This document shows, in pieces, positions 43,249-54,000 of a stretch of DNA of 64,000 nt (its first letter is position 1; each line of letters starts with the position of its first letter). The notes below the pieces were generated by a model that saw nothing but the letters and a program-made list of their open reading frames with translations, ran no database searches and was not told the origin of the DNA. The translations under genes and the position numbers were made by a program. Location of the stretch: assembly GCA_019352035.1 (NCBI GenBank), contig JABBNZ010000001.1, forward strand, positions 89,147-153,146. Direction: 5' to 3'. This DNA comes from Pseudomonadota bacterium (lineage in GTDB: Bacteria > Pseudomonadota > Gammaproteobacteria > Steroidobacterales > Steroidobacteraceae).

Positions 43249-45108
43249 TCAGATCTCGACCACGGTGTTGAGGACGACCACGCCGCGGAAGGGCATGCGG
43301 AAGAATTCCGCGGCCTGCGTGCTGTGCCGCTGCATCCACGCGAAGATGCGCCGCTGCAACCCGCGCCAGCCCGGCAGCGGCCGCGCGCGCACCACGTGCT
43401 GGCCGACGAAGAACGAGCTGTCCTCGCCGAAAACCCTCAGCCCCCGGGCGCGGCAGGACTTCAGCGCCTCGCCGACATCCGGCGTCTCCATGAACCCGAA
43501 TCGGGCGTGCACCAGGTAGACGCCGGGCAGCGGTTCCTCGATCTCGACGCGCCGCACCACGTCCTGGCGCGGGGTGCGCACGACTTCCACGTTGAGGATG
43601 ATCACCCGCTCGTGCACGACGCGGTTGTGCTCGATGTTGCGAATCAGCGCGGACGGCACGAGCTGCGAATCGCTCGCGAGAAACACACCGGTCCCGGAGA
43701 CGCGCGTCACGCCGGCGATCAGCTTCGGCAGCTCGCTGCGCGGTACCGCCATCTTGGCGAGGGCGGCGCGCAGCTCCAGCCGGCCGCTGCGCCAGGTCAT
43801 GAACACGACGAACAGGACGGCTGCGAGCGTGAGCGGAATCCACCCGCCCGTGGGCACCTTGGTGAGATTGCCCAGAACGAAGACGCTGTCCACCACCATC
43901 ATCAGGCCGAAGAGTCCCGCCACGGACCACTTCGACCAGTTCCACTGCGTGGCTGCCACGAAGGACCCCAGAATGGTCGTCACCAACATCGTGCCGACCA
44001 CCGCCGCTCCGTATGCGCCCGACAGCGCGCTCGATGAGCGGAAGCCGATCACGAACGCGATCACCGCGATGAATACCAGCCAGTTGACGATCGGCACGTA
44101 GATCTGCCCCTGCTCGGTGGCGGAAGTCTGCAGCACCCGGATGCGGGGCAGGAGGTCGAGCTGTACCGCCTGGCGAGCCATGGAGAACGCGCCGGAAATG
44201 ACCGCCTGCGAGGCGATCACCGTGGCCGCCGTCGCCAGCATGACCATCCAGGGCAGCGCCGCGGCGGGAACCATCAGATAGAGCGCCTGCGGCAGGTATT
44301 GCCCCCGCGCGAGCAGCAGCGCCCCCTGGCCGAAGTAATTGAGAATGAGCGCGGGCCATACGAGCGAGAACCAGGCGAACCGCACCGGCTCCTTGCCGAA
44401 GTGCCCCATGTCGGCATAGAGCGCCTCGCCGCCCGTGATGGCGAGAAACACCGCGCCGATGATCGCGAATGCGACGCCCGGACGGTGCGCGAGCAGCTCG
44501 ACGCCGTAAAGCGGATTGATCGCCTCCAACACCACCGGATCGTGCCGGATGGCCACGGCCCCGGTGACACCGATCACCACGAACCAGACCACCATGACGG
44601 GCCCGAAGAGGCTGCCGACCCGCGCCGTGCCGCGCCGCTGATAGGCGAAGAGAGCGGCGATCACGCCGACGGTCACCGGGATGACGGCGCTCTTGAAGCC
44701 CGGGTTGAGAACCTCCATGCCCTCGACGGCACTCAACACCGAGATGGCCGGAGTGATGAGCGAATCGCAGAAGAAGAATGCCGTCCCGGCGAGCGCCAGC
44801 CACACCACCACCCGTGCCCACAGGCTGCCGGCGATGATCTGCCGCTGAGCCAGCGCGAACATCGCGAGTATCCCGCCCTCGCCCTCGTTGTCGGCGCGCA
44901 TGATGACGGTGATGTATTTGACGGTGACGGAGATGGTCAGCGCCCACAGGATGAGCGAGAGGGCGCCGAGCACCGCTTCGCTGTCGAAGCGGCCCGCCTG
45001 GGTCAGCGTCTCATTGAGGGCATACAGCGGGCTCGTGCCGATATCGCCATAGACGATGCCGAGCGCGCCGATGGCCGCGGTCGTGCTCCAGCGACGGGAC
45101 TGGCTCAT
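43249..45108 (-). CDS. kup: Kup-type potassium uptake transporter
   Basis: A 619-residue inner-membrane K+/H+ symporter of the KUP/HAK family. The N-terminal GALGIVYGDIGTSPLYALNETL and ITVIMRADNEGEGGILAMFAL are family signatures, followed by about 12 transmembrane helices including TGGEALYADMGHFGKEPVRFAW, then a C-terminal cytoplasmic domain ending FFRMPFRGVVVLNTVVEI. It takes up potassium at low pH or low K+. ATG 45108 places the family's N-terminus first; the frame upstream overlaps the SET-domain gene. Confidence 0.95.
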   Translation of the reverse strand: MSQSRRWSTTAAIGALGIVYGDIGTSPLYALNETLTQAGRFDSEAVLGALSLILWALTISVTVKYITVIMRADNEGEGGILAMFALAQRQIIAGSLWARVVVWLALAGTAFFFCDSLITPAISVLSAVEGMEVLNPGFKSAVIPVTVGVIAALFAYQRRGTARVGSLFGPVMVVWFVVIGVTGAVAIRHDPVVLEAINPLYGVELLAHRPGVAFAIIGAVFLAITGGEALYADMGHFGKEPVRFAWFSLVWPALILNYFGQGALLLARGQYLPQALYLMVPAAALPWMVMLATAATVIASQAVISGAFSMARQAVQLDLLPRIRVLQTSATEQGQIYVPIVNWLVFIAVIAFVIGFRSSSALSGAYGAAVVGTMLVTTILGSFVAATQWNWSKWSVAGLFGLMMVVDSVFVLGNLTKVPTGGWIPLTLAAVLFVVFMTWRSGRLELRAALAKMAVPRSELPKLIAGVTRVSGTGVFLASDSQLVPSALIRNIEHNRVVHERVIILNVEVVRTPRQDVVRRVEIEEPLPGVYLVHARFGFMETPDVGEALKSCRARGLRVFGEDSSFFVGQHVVRARPLPGWRGLQRRIFAWMQRHSTQAAEFFRMPFRGVVVLNTVVEI

Positions 45109-45127
45109 GCGATGCGCGCCGGCCGCG

Positions 45128-45739
45128 TCAGCGGCGCGGCGATGACTTCCCGGCGGTTCCGCGCGGCGGCTGACCGCTCTTGCCGCGCCGTGCACCGTCC
45201 TTCTTTCGCCGGCCGGCGCTGCCCGCCTGCCGTGTCCGCTTCCCGGCCGGCGGCTTGCGCTTCGCTTTGGGACTGGCGCGTTTCGGCGCGTCGGGCGGCC
45301 AGAGCATGGTGCCCCGGCACTGCGCGAAGCCGCAGCGGCAGGCGAACACCTCGTCTATCCCGGGCGGGTCGTCTTCATCGCGCTGGATCTGATAGTCGTA
45401 GGTCATCTCCTCGCCGGGCTGGATGGTACGGGTGGCCTCGATGAACACCCGCCGCTTCTCCGTCACCGACTCGCAGTTGGGATTGCAGGAGTGATTGAAG
45501 AACCGGGCGTCGTTGCCGGCGACACCGGCGTCGATGACGGTCCTCGAGTCGACGATGAAGAGGAAGGTGTGAGCGTCGTTCGCCTCCTTGCTCTCGTACC
45601 GCCGGTCGGCCTCCGCGTGCGACACCCGCTCGCCGAGATACTCGATGATGCGGGTGCCCTTGCGGATGCGGCGCAGGGCGAAAGCGCCCCTGCCATGGAC
45701 CGCGGAGCGGCGCACCTCGAACAGCGGCTGGCGCGCCAT
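45128..45739 (-). CDS. bacterial SET-domain protein with Lys/Arg-rich tail
   Basis: A 203-residue predicted protein-lysine methyltransferase. The SET domain spans about 5-140: VHGRGAFALRRIRKGTRIIEYLGE, RFFNHSCNPNCESV (the catalytic NHS-C-NPNC motif) and EEMTYDYQI, followed by a post-SET-like Cys cluster CRCGFAQCRGTM. The last 50 residues are almost all Lys, Arg, Pro and Gly, like a histone tail. Bacterial SET proteins may methylate ribosomal or nucleoid proteins; the target here is unknown. It lies between thyA and kup, separated from thyA by 1 base. Confidence 0.88.
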   Translation of the reverse strand: MARQPLFEVRRSAVHGRGAFALRRIRKGTRIIEYLGERVSHAEADRRYESKEANDAHTFLFIVDSRTVIDAGVAGNDARFFNHSCNPNCESVTEKRRVFIEATRTIQPGEEMTYDYQIQRDEDDPPGIDEVFACRCGFAQCRGTMLWPPDAPKRASPKAKRKPPAGKRTRQAGSAGRRKKDGARRGKSGQPPRGTAGKSSPRR

Positions 45740-45740
45740 G

Positions 45741-46535
45741 TCAGACCGCCACCGGAGCGGCGATGGCCGGATGATGCTGGTAGTCCACGAACTGGAAGTC
45801 CTCGAAGGTGTAGTCGAAAAGGGTGGCGGCCCGGCGCCCGATGAGCAGCCGCGGCGGCGGCAGCGGAGCGCGCGAGAGCTGCAGTCTCGCCTGCTCCAGA
45901 TGATTGAGGTAGAGGTGGCAGTCGCCGCCCGTCCAGATGAGCTCGCCGGGCTCGAGGCCGCACTGCTGCGCGAACATGTGGGTGAGGAGCGCGTAGCTCG
46001 CGATGTTGAAGGGCACGCCGAGGAAGACATCGGCGCTGCGCTGATAGAGCTGGCAGGACAGGCGGCCGTTGGCCACGTAGAACTGGAAGAGCGCGTGACA
46101 CGGCAAGAGGCGCATCTCATCGAGCTCGCCCACGTTCCACGCGCTGACCAGGATGCGGCGGGAGTCCGGGTTGGCGCGCAGCTGCTCCAGCGCCAGGCGG
46201 ATCTGATCGATGGTGCGGCCATCGTGCGCCAGCCAGGCGCGCCACTGCTTGCCGTAGACCGGGCCCAGCTCCCCGCGCTCATCGGCCCATTCGTCCCAGA
46301 TGGTGACGCCCTGATCCCGCAGCCAGGCGACATTGGTGTCCCCCCGCAGAAACCAGAGCAGCTCGTAGACGACTGAGCGCAGATGAACCCGCTTGGTCGT
46401 GACCAGCGGGAATCCCTGCGACAGGTCGAAGCGCAGCTGCTCGCCGAAGAGCGAGAGCGTCCCGGTGCCCGTGCGGTCCCCCTTGCGTGCGCCGCTCTCC
46501 AGGATGCGGCGCATCAGATCGAGGTAGGGCTTCAT
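45741..46535 (-). CDS. thyA: thymidylate synthase
   Basis: A 264-residue enzyme, the same length as E. coli ThyA, converting dUMP to dTMP with methylenetetrahydrofolate. The catalytic Cys146 lies in [32 protein letters not shown] binds phosphate, and [20 protein letters not shown] and [11 protein letters not shown] are conserved. It follows lgt by 10 bases, the pairing also seen in E. coli, and folA lies downstream beyond the SET-domain and kup genes. Confidence 0.97.
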   Translation of the reverse strand: MKPYLDLMRRILESGARKGDRTGTGTLSLFGEQLRFDLSQGFPLVTTKRVHLRSVVYELLWFLRGDTNVAWLRDQGVTIWDEWADERGELGPVYGKQWRAWLAHDGRTIDQIRLALEQLRANPDSRRILVSAWNVGELDEMRLLPCHALFQFYVANGRLSCQLYQRSADVFLGVPFNIASYALLTHMFAQQCGLEPGELIWTGGDCHLYLNHLEQARLQLSRAPLPPPRLLIGRRAATLFDYTFEDFQFVDYQHHPAIAAPVAV

Positions 46536-46545
46536 CGCGCGCGGC

Positions 46546-47349
46546 TCACTGCGCGATGACGACGTTACCCGAGCGCGCGCGAGCGCTGTAGGCGTAGTAG
46601 AGCAGAACGATGCCGGTGACGATCATGGGCGCGGACAGCAATTGGCCCATGGTGAGCCAGCCCCAGGCGAGATAGCCGATCTGCGGGTCCGGCAGGCGTA
46701 CGAACTCACACAGGAAACGAAAGGTGCCGTAAAGCAGCAGGAAGAGGCCTGCCGGGGCCAGCCGCGGGCGCGGCTTCGCCGTGAACCACCAGATCACCGT
46801 GAACAGCACGATCCCCTCGAGGAAGCCCTCGTAGAGCTGCGACGGCTGGCGTTCCACGCCGTGGTAGAGGAAGCCCCACGGGAGCGTCGTCGGCTTGCCC
46901 CACAGCTCGCCGTTGATGAAATTGCCCATACGGCCGAAGAACAGGCCCGGCGCGGGCAGCGGGGCCGTGAAGTCCAGAACATCACCGAAGCCGCGGCCGC
47001 GCCGCCGCGCGAACATCCAGAGGGCGAGGAGCGCGCCGATGAGGCCGCCGTGAATGGACATGCCCCCGTCCCAGACCTCGAACGGGTACCACGGATTGTG
47101 CATCGTCCAGAAGCTCATCCCGTAGATCAGGACATAACCGATGCGGCCGCCCAGAATGCCGCCGACCATGCCGAAGAAGACGAGATCGTCGACATCGACG
47201 GGCTTCCATGTCGAGCCCGGCCGTGCGGCGCGCCGGCGGCCGAGCAGCCACGCGGTCGCGAAGCCGAACAGGTACATGATGCCGTACCAATGCACCTTGA
47301 TCGGACCCAGCCGGAAGGCGATCGGATTGATATCCGGATATACGATCAT
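46546..47349 (-). CDS. lgt: prolipoprotein diacylglyceryl transferase
   Basis: A 267-residue inner-membrane enzyme with about seven transmembrane helices that adds diacylglycerol to the lipobox Cys of prolipoproteins. It contains [27 protein letters not shown] and the Lgt signature [13 protein letters not shown] with its essential Arg. Lipoproteins encoded in this window (the LemA protein and the one at 8.8 kb) would be substrates. It precedes thyA in the usual gammaproteobacterial order. Confidence 0.96.
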   Translation of the reverse strand: MIVYPDINPIAFRLGPIKVHWYGIMYLFGFATAWLLGRRRAARPGSTWKPVDVDDLVFFGMVGGILGGRIGYVLIYGMSFWTMHNPWYPFEVWDGGMSIHGGLIGALLALWMFARRRGRGFGDVLDFTAPLPAPGLFFGRMGNFINGELWGKPTTLPWGFLYHGVERQPSQLYEGFLEGIVLFTVIWWFTAKPRPRLAPAGLFLLLYGTFRFLCEFVRLPDPQIGYLAWGWLTMGQLLSAPMIVTGIVLLYYAYSARARSGNVVIAQ

Positions 47350-47360
47350 GGCGGCGAAGT

Positions 47361-48593
47361 TTAGCCGACCTCGCGCGTCACGCGGCAGAAGAACGCCTTG
47401 AGATACCGCGTTTCCGGGATGGCGGGGTGGATCGGATGGTCGGGCGACTGGCCGCCGGACTCCAGGATCTGCACGAAACGCCCGCTGTGGCGGGCGGCGG
47501 TCTGGATCGCTCCCACCAGCTCCTCGGGCGCGAGATGGTACGAGCAGGAGCAGGAGACGAGCAGGCCCTCGCCCTCGATCAGTGAGAGCGCGAGCTGGTT
47601 GAGCTTGCGGTAGGCCGCCTGTCCCTGGGGGATGTCCTTCTTGCGCTTGATGAAGGCCGGCGGATCGAGCACCACGACATCGAAGCGCTCGCCGCGCTCG
47701 TGCAGCGCCTTCATCGCCTCGAAGACATCGCCCCGGACCGTCTCCAGCGCGACTCCGTTCGCCTGCGCGTTGCGCTGGGCGAAATCGAGCGCGGTCTGCG
47801 AGGAATCGATGCAGCTTGCCGCGGCCGCGCCGGCCGTCAGGGCGGTAATGCCCCAGGCGCCCACGTAGCTGCAGACGTCGAGAACCCGCGCCCCCGGCCA
47901 GAGATAGCGCCTCAGGCGCGCCCGATTGTGGGTCTGGTCGTAGAACCAGCCGGTCTTCTGTCCATGCGTCAGCGGCGCCGAAAATCGAAGGTCTGCCTCG
48001 ACGGCGGTGATTTCCGCCGGAATCTCGCCGAAAGCGGCCTCCGCGACCTGCGGCAGCTGCTCGAGCTGCCGCGCCGCGGAATCGTTCTTCCAGTAGAGCC
48101 CCGCCGGCGACAGCAGCTCGCGCACCGCCGCGGCGACGGTCTCCTTCAGCGCCTCCATGCCGGCGGTTGCGATCTGTCCGACCAGCACATCGCCGTAGCG
48201 GTCGAGAACCAGTCCCGGCAAGCCGTCGGACTCCCCGAACACCAGACGGTAGTAGGGATGGGGGTGGAGCCGCTCCCGCAGCCTGAGCGCCGCCCGCAGA
48301 CGCGCATCGATGAGCTCGCGGCCCACGGGATGGGCCGGATCGCGGCTGAGGATCCGGGCGCAGATGAGCGCATGCGGATTGACGTAGGCGTGCCCGAGGA
48401 ACTGATCGCGCTGCGACTTGATCTGCACCAGATCTCCGGGTGCGAACGCCGCGAGCGGCGTGGCGTCCGAATCGATCTCGTTGCTGAACACCCAGAGGTG
48501 TCCGGAGGACAGCCGGCGCTCCTCGCCGCGCTTCAGGCGCAGCTCGCGGGCGCGGCCGCTATCGGCGCGGGAAGATGGCGGAGGGGATGTCAA
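47361..48593 (-). CDS. rlmI: RlmI-like SAM-dependent rRNA methyltransferase
   Basis: A 410-residue methyltransferase of the RlmI/YccW class, which makes m5C in 23S rRNA. A PUA domain ([23 protein letters not shown]) is followed by an EEHEE-type middle domain and a Rossmann methyltransferase with [35 protein letters not shown] and [11 protein letters not shown], the last two carrying the DPP(A/S)F and catalytic Cys motifs. The TTG start at 48593 is chosen because upstream sequence runs into intergenic repeat and low-complexity sequence; the true start is uncertain by up to about 20 codons. Divergent from the YyaL-like gene. Confidence 0.85.
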   Translation of the reverse strand: MTSPPPSSRADSGRARELRLKRGEERRLSSGHLWVFSNEIDSDATPLAAFAPGDLVQIKSQRDQFLGHAYVNPHALICARILSRDPAHPVGRELIDARLRAALRLRERLHPHPYYRLVFGESDGLPGLVLDRYGDVLVGQIATAGMEALKETVAAAVRELLSPAGLYWKNDSAARQLEQLPQVAEAAFGEIPAEITAVEADLRFSAPLTHGQKTGWFYDQTHNRARLRRYLWPGARVLDVCSYVGAWGITALTAGAAAASCIDSSQTALDFAQRNAQANGVALETVRGDVFEAMKALHERGERFDVVVLDPPAFIKRKKDIPQGQAAYRKLNQLALSLIEGEGLLVSCSCSYHLAPEELVGAIQTAARHSGRFVQILESGGQSPDHPIHPAIPETRYLKAFFCRVTREVG

Positions 48594-48805
48594 GGAGGCT
48601 TCGCTGGGCGGTTCGGCGGCCGGCAGTATAACGTGCTCTCCATCGCCCAAAAGCGATTCATTGAGCGGCCGAGGGCCGCTTCCTGGGGCGCGGGCTCGAG
48701 TGCGGTCAGACGGCCGCGCCCGCGCGAAGCGGCAGGATGCCGACTTTACTCGGCGCAATCCCTGCGCTTCGGCCTTTGGAGGCCCGCCTGGCCACGCCGG
48801 GCTTC

Positions 48806-48826
48806 AAAATCGCTCCATGCGATTTT
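48806..48826 (-). repeat. AAATCGC-type hairpin repeat, copy 4 (reverse)
   Basis: AAAATCGC and GCGATTTT perfect arms around TCCAT, about 50 bases before the YyaL-like gene. On the minus strand it shows the GGAGCGATTTT core of the other copies. The adjacent GCAATCCCTGCGCTTCGGCC (48762-48781) also resembles sequence beside copy 1. Confidence 0.65.
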
Positions 48827-48876
48827 TGTGCGCCAGTAAACACGGAATTGACGATCGGGGTATTCTCCCGCACTGC

Positions 48877-50967
48877 ATGGAGACCCGACACCTGAATCCG
48901 GACGGCAGCCCGAAATACACCAACCGGCTGATCGGCGAGACCAGTCCCTACCTGCGCCAGCACGCCCACAACCCGGTCGACTGGTATCCCTGGGGCGAGG
49001 AGGCCTTTGCCCGGGCGCTCGCGCAGCGCAAGCCGATTCATCTCAGCGTCGGTTATGCCGCGTGCCATTGGTGCCACGTGCTCGCGGCGGAGAGCTTCGA
49101 GGACGAGGCCACCGCGCAGGTCCTGAACGAGCTTTATGTCAACATCAAGGTCGATCGCGAGGAGCGGCCCGACGTCGACCGCATCTACCAGATCGCGCAG
49201 CAGATGCTGACGCAGCGCTCCGGAGGCTGGCCGCTCACCATGTTCCTGACACCGGATGACCGGCGGCCGTTCTTCGGCGGGACCTACTTCCCCAAGGAGG
49301 CGCGTTTCGGGTTGCCGGCCTTCAGGGAGCTGCTGCCGCGTGTGGCGGAGTATTACCGCGATCACGAGGCGCAGCTGCGGCAGCAGAACGAGGCGCTGAT
49401 GGCGGCGTTCGCGCAGCTGGAGCCGCCGCCCGCGCCTGGCGCCGCCGAGGTGACCGACGCGCCGCTGCGCCTGTGCCGGCAGGCGCTTGGGCGCACGTTC
49501 GATGCCCGCTACGGCGGCTTCGGCGGCGCGCCCAAGTTCCCCCACCCGAAGTCGCTGGAACTGCTCCTGCGGCAATGGCGCGCCGGCGCCGAGGATGAGA
49601 CACCGGACCTGCACGCGCTGTACATGGCGGGCCTGACACTGCGGCGCATGGCCGACGGCGGCATCGACGATCAGCTGGCAGGCGGGTTCTGCCGCTACAG
49701 CGTCGATGACTACTGGATGATCCCGCACTTCGAGAAGATGCTCTACGACAACGCGAGCCTCCTCGCGGTGTATGCGGATACGTTCGTTGCGACCGGCGAT
49801 GCGTTCTACGGCAGAGTGGCCGGCGAGACCGCCGACTGGGTGCGCCGCGAGATGCAGTCGCCGGAAGGGGGTTACTACTCGAGTCTGGATGCCGATTCCG
49901 AAGGACACGAGGGCAAGTACTATGTCTGGCAGCGCGATGAGGTACGCTCGGCATTGACGGTGGAGGAATACGAGGCGTTCGCTCCGCGCTACGGGCTCGA
50001 CCGCGAGCCCAACTTCGAGGGCCGGTGGCACCTGCACGTCTTTCGCGCGGTGGAGGAGATTGCCTCCGCTCTCGGCCGCTCACCCGACGCCGTGGAATCC
50101 GCGCTGGCGACATCGCGCTCGAAGCTCCTGCGGCTGCGTGGGAACCGTGTTCGTCCAGGACGCGACGACAAGATCCTCGCGTCCTGGAATGGATTGATGA
50201 TCCGCGGCATGGCCGTTGCGGCGCGAGCGCTCGGCCGTGAGGATCTGGCGCAGTCCGCCGGGCGTTCGCTCGAGTTCGTGCGCCGCACGCTCTGGCGCGA
50301 CGGGCGGCTTTTCGCCACCTACAACGACGGCCGCGCGCATCTGAACGCGTATCTGGATGACTATGCCTGCCTCGCGGATGCCGTCCTCGAGCTGCAGCAG
50401 GTCCGCTTCCGCGCGGATGAGCTGCAATTCGCCCGCGAATTGCTCGAGGTGATCCTGAGCCACTACACCGACGAGCGCGCCGGCGGGTTCTTCTTCACCT
50501 CGGACGACCACGAGCAGTTGATCCACCGCCCGAAATCCTTCGCCGACGATGCCACCCCCGCGGGCAACGGCATCGCGGCCTTCGTGTTGCAGCGGATGGG
50601 GTATCTGCTCGGCGAGCCGCGTTATCTGGAAGCCGCGGAGCGGACCGTCAGGGCCGGATGGGCAATGATGGAGAGGTACCCGCAGGGCCACGCGAGCCTG
50701 CTCACCGCTCTCGAGGAGCTGTTGCATCCGCCGCAGATCGTCGTGCTGCGCGGAGTCCCGGAGACGATCGAGACCTGGCGGCGCGAGCTCGCCAGGCTCT
50801 ACTCGCCGCGGCGGATGGTACTCGCCGTGCCAGCCGATGCCGCGGGCCTGCCTGCGCAGATCGCGGACAAGGCGCCCAGGGGGGACGCCGTGGCCTACGT
50901 TTGCCGCGGCAGCGTCTGCGGCGAGCCCATCGGCTCTTTCGCCGCCCTGGCGGAGGCGCTGCGCTGA
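48877..50967 (+). CDS. YyaL-like protein: thioredoxin-like domain plus (alpha/alpha)6 barrel
   Basis: A 696-residue protein of the YyaL/SPATA20 family. The N-terminal DUF255 thioredoxin-like domain starts [29 protein letters not shown] and has the motif [15 protein letters not shown] (C-H-W-C). A long six-hairpin (alpha/alpha) barrel follows with [33 protein letters not shown] and [13 protein letters not shown]. No reaction is firmly assigned; a redox or sugar-related role has been suggested. ATG 48877 begins the family homology. It converges on putA. Confidence 0.9.
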   Translation: METRHLNPDGSPKYTNRLIGETSPYLRQHAHNPVDWYPWGEEAFARALAQRKPIHLSVGYAACHWCHVLAAESFEDEATAQVLNELYVNIKVDREERPDVDRIYQIAQQMLTQRSGGWPLTMFLTPDDRRPFFGGTYFPKEARFGLPAFRELLPRVAEYYRDHEAQLRQQNEALMAAFAQLEPPPAPGAAEVTDAPLRLCRQALGRTFDARYGGFGGAPKFPHPKSLELLLRQWRAGAEDETPDLHALYMAGLTLRRMADGGIDDQLAGGFCRYSVDDYWMIPHFEKMLYDNASLLAVYADTFVATGDAFYGRVAGETADWVRREMQSPEGGYYSSLDADSEGHEGKYYVWQRDEVRSALTVEEYEAFAPRYGLDREPNFEGRWHLHVFRAVEEIASALGRSPDAVESALATSRSKLLRLRGNRVRPGRDDKILASWNGLMIRGMAVAARALGREDLAQSAGRSLEFVRRTLWRDGRLFATYNDGRAHLNAYLDDYACLADAVLELQQVRFRADELQFARELLEVILSHYTDERAGGFFFTSDDHEQLIHRPKSFADDATPAGNGIAAFVLQRMGYLLGEPRYLEAAERTVRAGWAMMERYPQGHASLLTALEELLHPPQIVVLRGVPETIETWRRELARLYSPRRMVLAVPADAAGLPAQIADKAPRGDAVAYVCRGSVCGEPIGSFAALAEALR

Positions 50968-50974
50968 TCGGCGC

Positions 50975-50993
50975 AAATCGCTCCCGGCGATTT
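50975..50993 (-). repeat. AAATCGC-type hairpin repeat, copy 5 (reverse)
   Basis: AAATCGC and GCGATTT arms around TCCCG, 8 bases after the YyaL-like gene stop and about 50 before the convergent putA stop. The minus strand carries the GGAGCGATTT core. Confidence 0.6.
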
Positions 50994-51044
50994 TCGCGGC
51001 CAACCGCGTGATGCGTTCGATCCCCCGGCCCAGGGAATCAGCCG

Positions 51045-54000
51045 CTAAAGAATTTCCACCGCGCCGCCGATCGCCGCCGTGTTGATGGTGAGGGTGCGCT
51101 CGGTGGCGAAGCGCTGCAGGTAATTCGGGCCGCCCGCCTTCGGTCCGGTGCCGGAGAGGCCCTGGCCGCCGAAGGGCTGCACGCCGACGACCGCGCCGAT
51201 CATGTTGCGGTTGACGTACGTGTTGCCGACCGGCAGCGCACGGAACACGTGCTCCGCCAGGCTCTCGAGCCGGCTGTGCACGCCGAGGGTCAGGCCGAAC
51301 CCCGTCTCCCGGATGGCGCCCAACACCTGTCCGAGCGCTTCGGCGCGGTAGCGGAACACGTGGAGAATCGGGCCGAATTCCTCCGTCTTCTGCTGGCCGG
51401 CGGATTGGAGCTCGAAGAGCCGCGGGGCGAAGAAGTACCCGGTTTCCTCGCAATGGTCGACCGGACAGGAGTAGAGGAGCTTCGCCTCGCGCATCATCCG
51501 CTGCGCGTGCTGGCGCAAGCGCTGCCGCGCGTCCGCGGAAATCACCGGACCCACGTCCGTCGCCGGATCGGCGGGGTCGCCGATTTTGAGACACTTCATC
51601 GCGCCGACCAGCATCTGCAGGACGCGTTCGGCGATCTCCTCCTGCAGGTACAGCACACGCAAAGCCGAGCATCGCTGCCCGGCACTGGTGAAGGCCGATG
51701 CAATCACGTCGTCGACGACCTGCTCCGGGAGCGCGGTCGCATCGACGATCATCGCGTTTACTCCGCCGGTCTCCGCGATGAGGGGCACGATCGGCCCCTC
51801 GCGTCCCGCGAGCGTGCGGTTGATGGTCGCGGCCGTGGCCGTCGAGCCGGTGAACGCGACGCCGGCGAGCGCCGGATGCGTCAGCGCGGTTGCGCCGAAA
51901 AGAGGGCCGTCGGCCGGCGCAAGCTGCAGGACCTCGTGTGCAATCCCCGCCTCGTGCAGGAGTTGCGTCATCGCGTGAGCGATCAGCGTCGTGGCAGGCG
52001 CCGGCTTGGCAACGACGGCATTGCCGGCCATCAGTGCCGCCGTGATCTGCCCCGTGAAGATGGCGAGCGGGAAGTTCCAGGGGCTGATGCAGGCGAAAAC
52101 GCCGCGGCCCTGGAACGAGAGCAGATTCCGCTCGCCTACCGGACCGTCGAGCTCCCGGGGGGCGGCGAAGAGCTCCCGGCCGCGCGAGGCGTAATAGCGA
52201 CAGAAGTCCGCCGCTTCGCGAACCTCGGCGAGCGCATCGGGCAGGGTTTTTCCGGCCTCGCGCACCAGCAGATGGAGGAAGAGGCCGCGGCGCGCCTCCA
52301 GCAGATCCGCCGCTCTCTCCAGGCATGCGGCACGCTGCCCGGCGGGCGTCGCATCCCATGCAGGCTGGGCGAGGGCGGCGCTCGCCATCGCACCGGCGAT
52401 CTGCGCCTCGGTGGCATCTCGGGTGAGTCCCACCACTTGCGCGGTATCCGAGGGCGAGCGTACCGGCACGGTGGGCTCGATCGCCTCGCCGGGGCTCAGC
52501 AAGGGACCGCCGCGGTAGGACTGAGCCATGGCTGCCCGAAGCTCCTCCTGCAGCGCCGCGAGCTCGGCGGGATTGCCGAAGTCGGCACCCGAGGAATTGC
52601 GCCGCGAGCGCAGGAGCTCGCGCGGCTCGCGGATCCGCGGGGGAGTGCCATCGCCGGACGGGGCGGTGGCCGGGTTGGGAATGAGGTTGCCCATGATCTC
52701 GCCCACGACCTGCTCCACGGGAATATCTCTGTTGAGGAAATGATGCACGAAGGATGTGTTGGCGCCGTTCTCGAGCAGTCGGCGCACGAGGTAAGGCAGC
52801 AGATCCTCGTGGGTGCCGACCGGCGCGTATACGCGTACCGGCGGGAACTCCGACAGATCGGCGCGGGCGGCGCCGTAGAGCGCCTGCCCCATGCCATGCA
52901 GGCGCTGGAACTCGTAGATGGCGCTGTGCGGCGCCATCGCGGTCACGGCCGCCACCGTCAACGCGTTGTGGGTGGCGAACTGGGGGTAGATGACATCGGG
53001 CGCGTGGAACAACCTCTGCGCGCACACGAGGTAGCTGGCGTCGGTCGCGACCTTCGAGGTATAGACGGGAAAGCTGTCGAGGCCACGCTCCTGCGCGCGT
53101 TTGATCTCCGTATCCCAATATGCCCCCTTGACCAGCCTCACGGCCATGCGGCGGCGGCTGCGCCTGGCGAGCTCCGCCACCCAGTCCACCACCAGCGGCG
53201 CGCGCCGTCCGTAGGCCTGAACGGCGAGTCCGAGGCCGCCCCAACTGCGGGTCTGCGCATCGGCCGCCAGAGCCTCGAGGACATCGAGCGACAGATCCAG
53301 CCGATCCGCCTCCTCGGCATCGATGGTCAGTCCGATCCCGGCGGCACACGCGCGGCGCGTCAGCGTGAGCATCCTCGGAACGAGGCTGTCCATCACCCTG
53401 GCGCGCTGTGTCAGTGCGTAGCGCGGCTCCAGGGCGGAGAGCTTCACCGAGATGCCCGAGCGCCGATGAACGGAGCGGACGCCCTGCGACCCCAGCACAT
53501 CGATGGCGCGCCCGTAAGCGCTGAAATACCGCTCCGCGTCGGCCTCCGACCTGGCTCCTTCCCCCAGCACGTCGAAAGAGCACAGGGCGAGATCACGCCC
53601 GCGTCGCCCCCGCGCGAGCGCCGATTCGATCGATTCACCCACGATGAAAGTGCGTCCCATCATTCTCATGGCGCGCCGCAGGGCGGCGCGCACGATCGGC
53701 GTCACGACGGGCGATAGGAGGGGTCGGCGGCCATTGTCCTCGAGCAGGGCGCTCGCATCGGGGAGGAGCCGGCTGGCGGCACCGAGCAATGCCATGGACA
53801 GGCGGCCCGTCAGGTCGGAGGCTCGTGCGCCGGCCTCGCGCAGACCGGCGAGCCGCTCGGCAATCAGGCGATCGGCGGATCGCGGGTCCGGCGTACGCAG
53901 CAGCGCCTCGGCGAGGCTCATGAGCGCCTTGCCCTGGCGGCTGTCGAGCGGGAACTGGTCCAGGAGAGACTCGGCAAGCGGCCTGGATCGCGCCTGGACA

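Noticed and set aside
51249..53717. Long plus-strand and shifted minus-strand frames within putA
   Set aside because: The putA frame has all catalytic motifs; the others lack any domain and have shadow composition.
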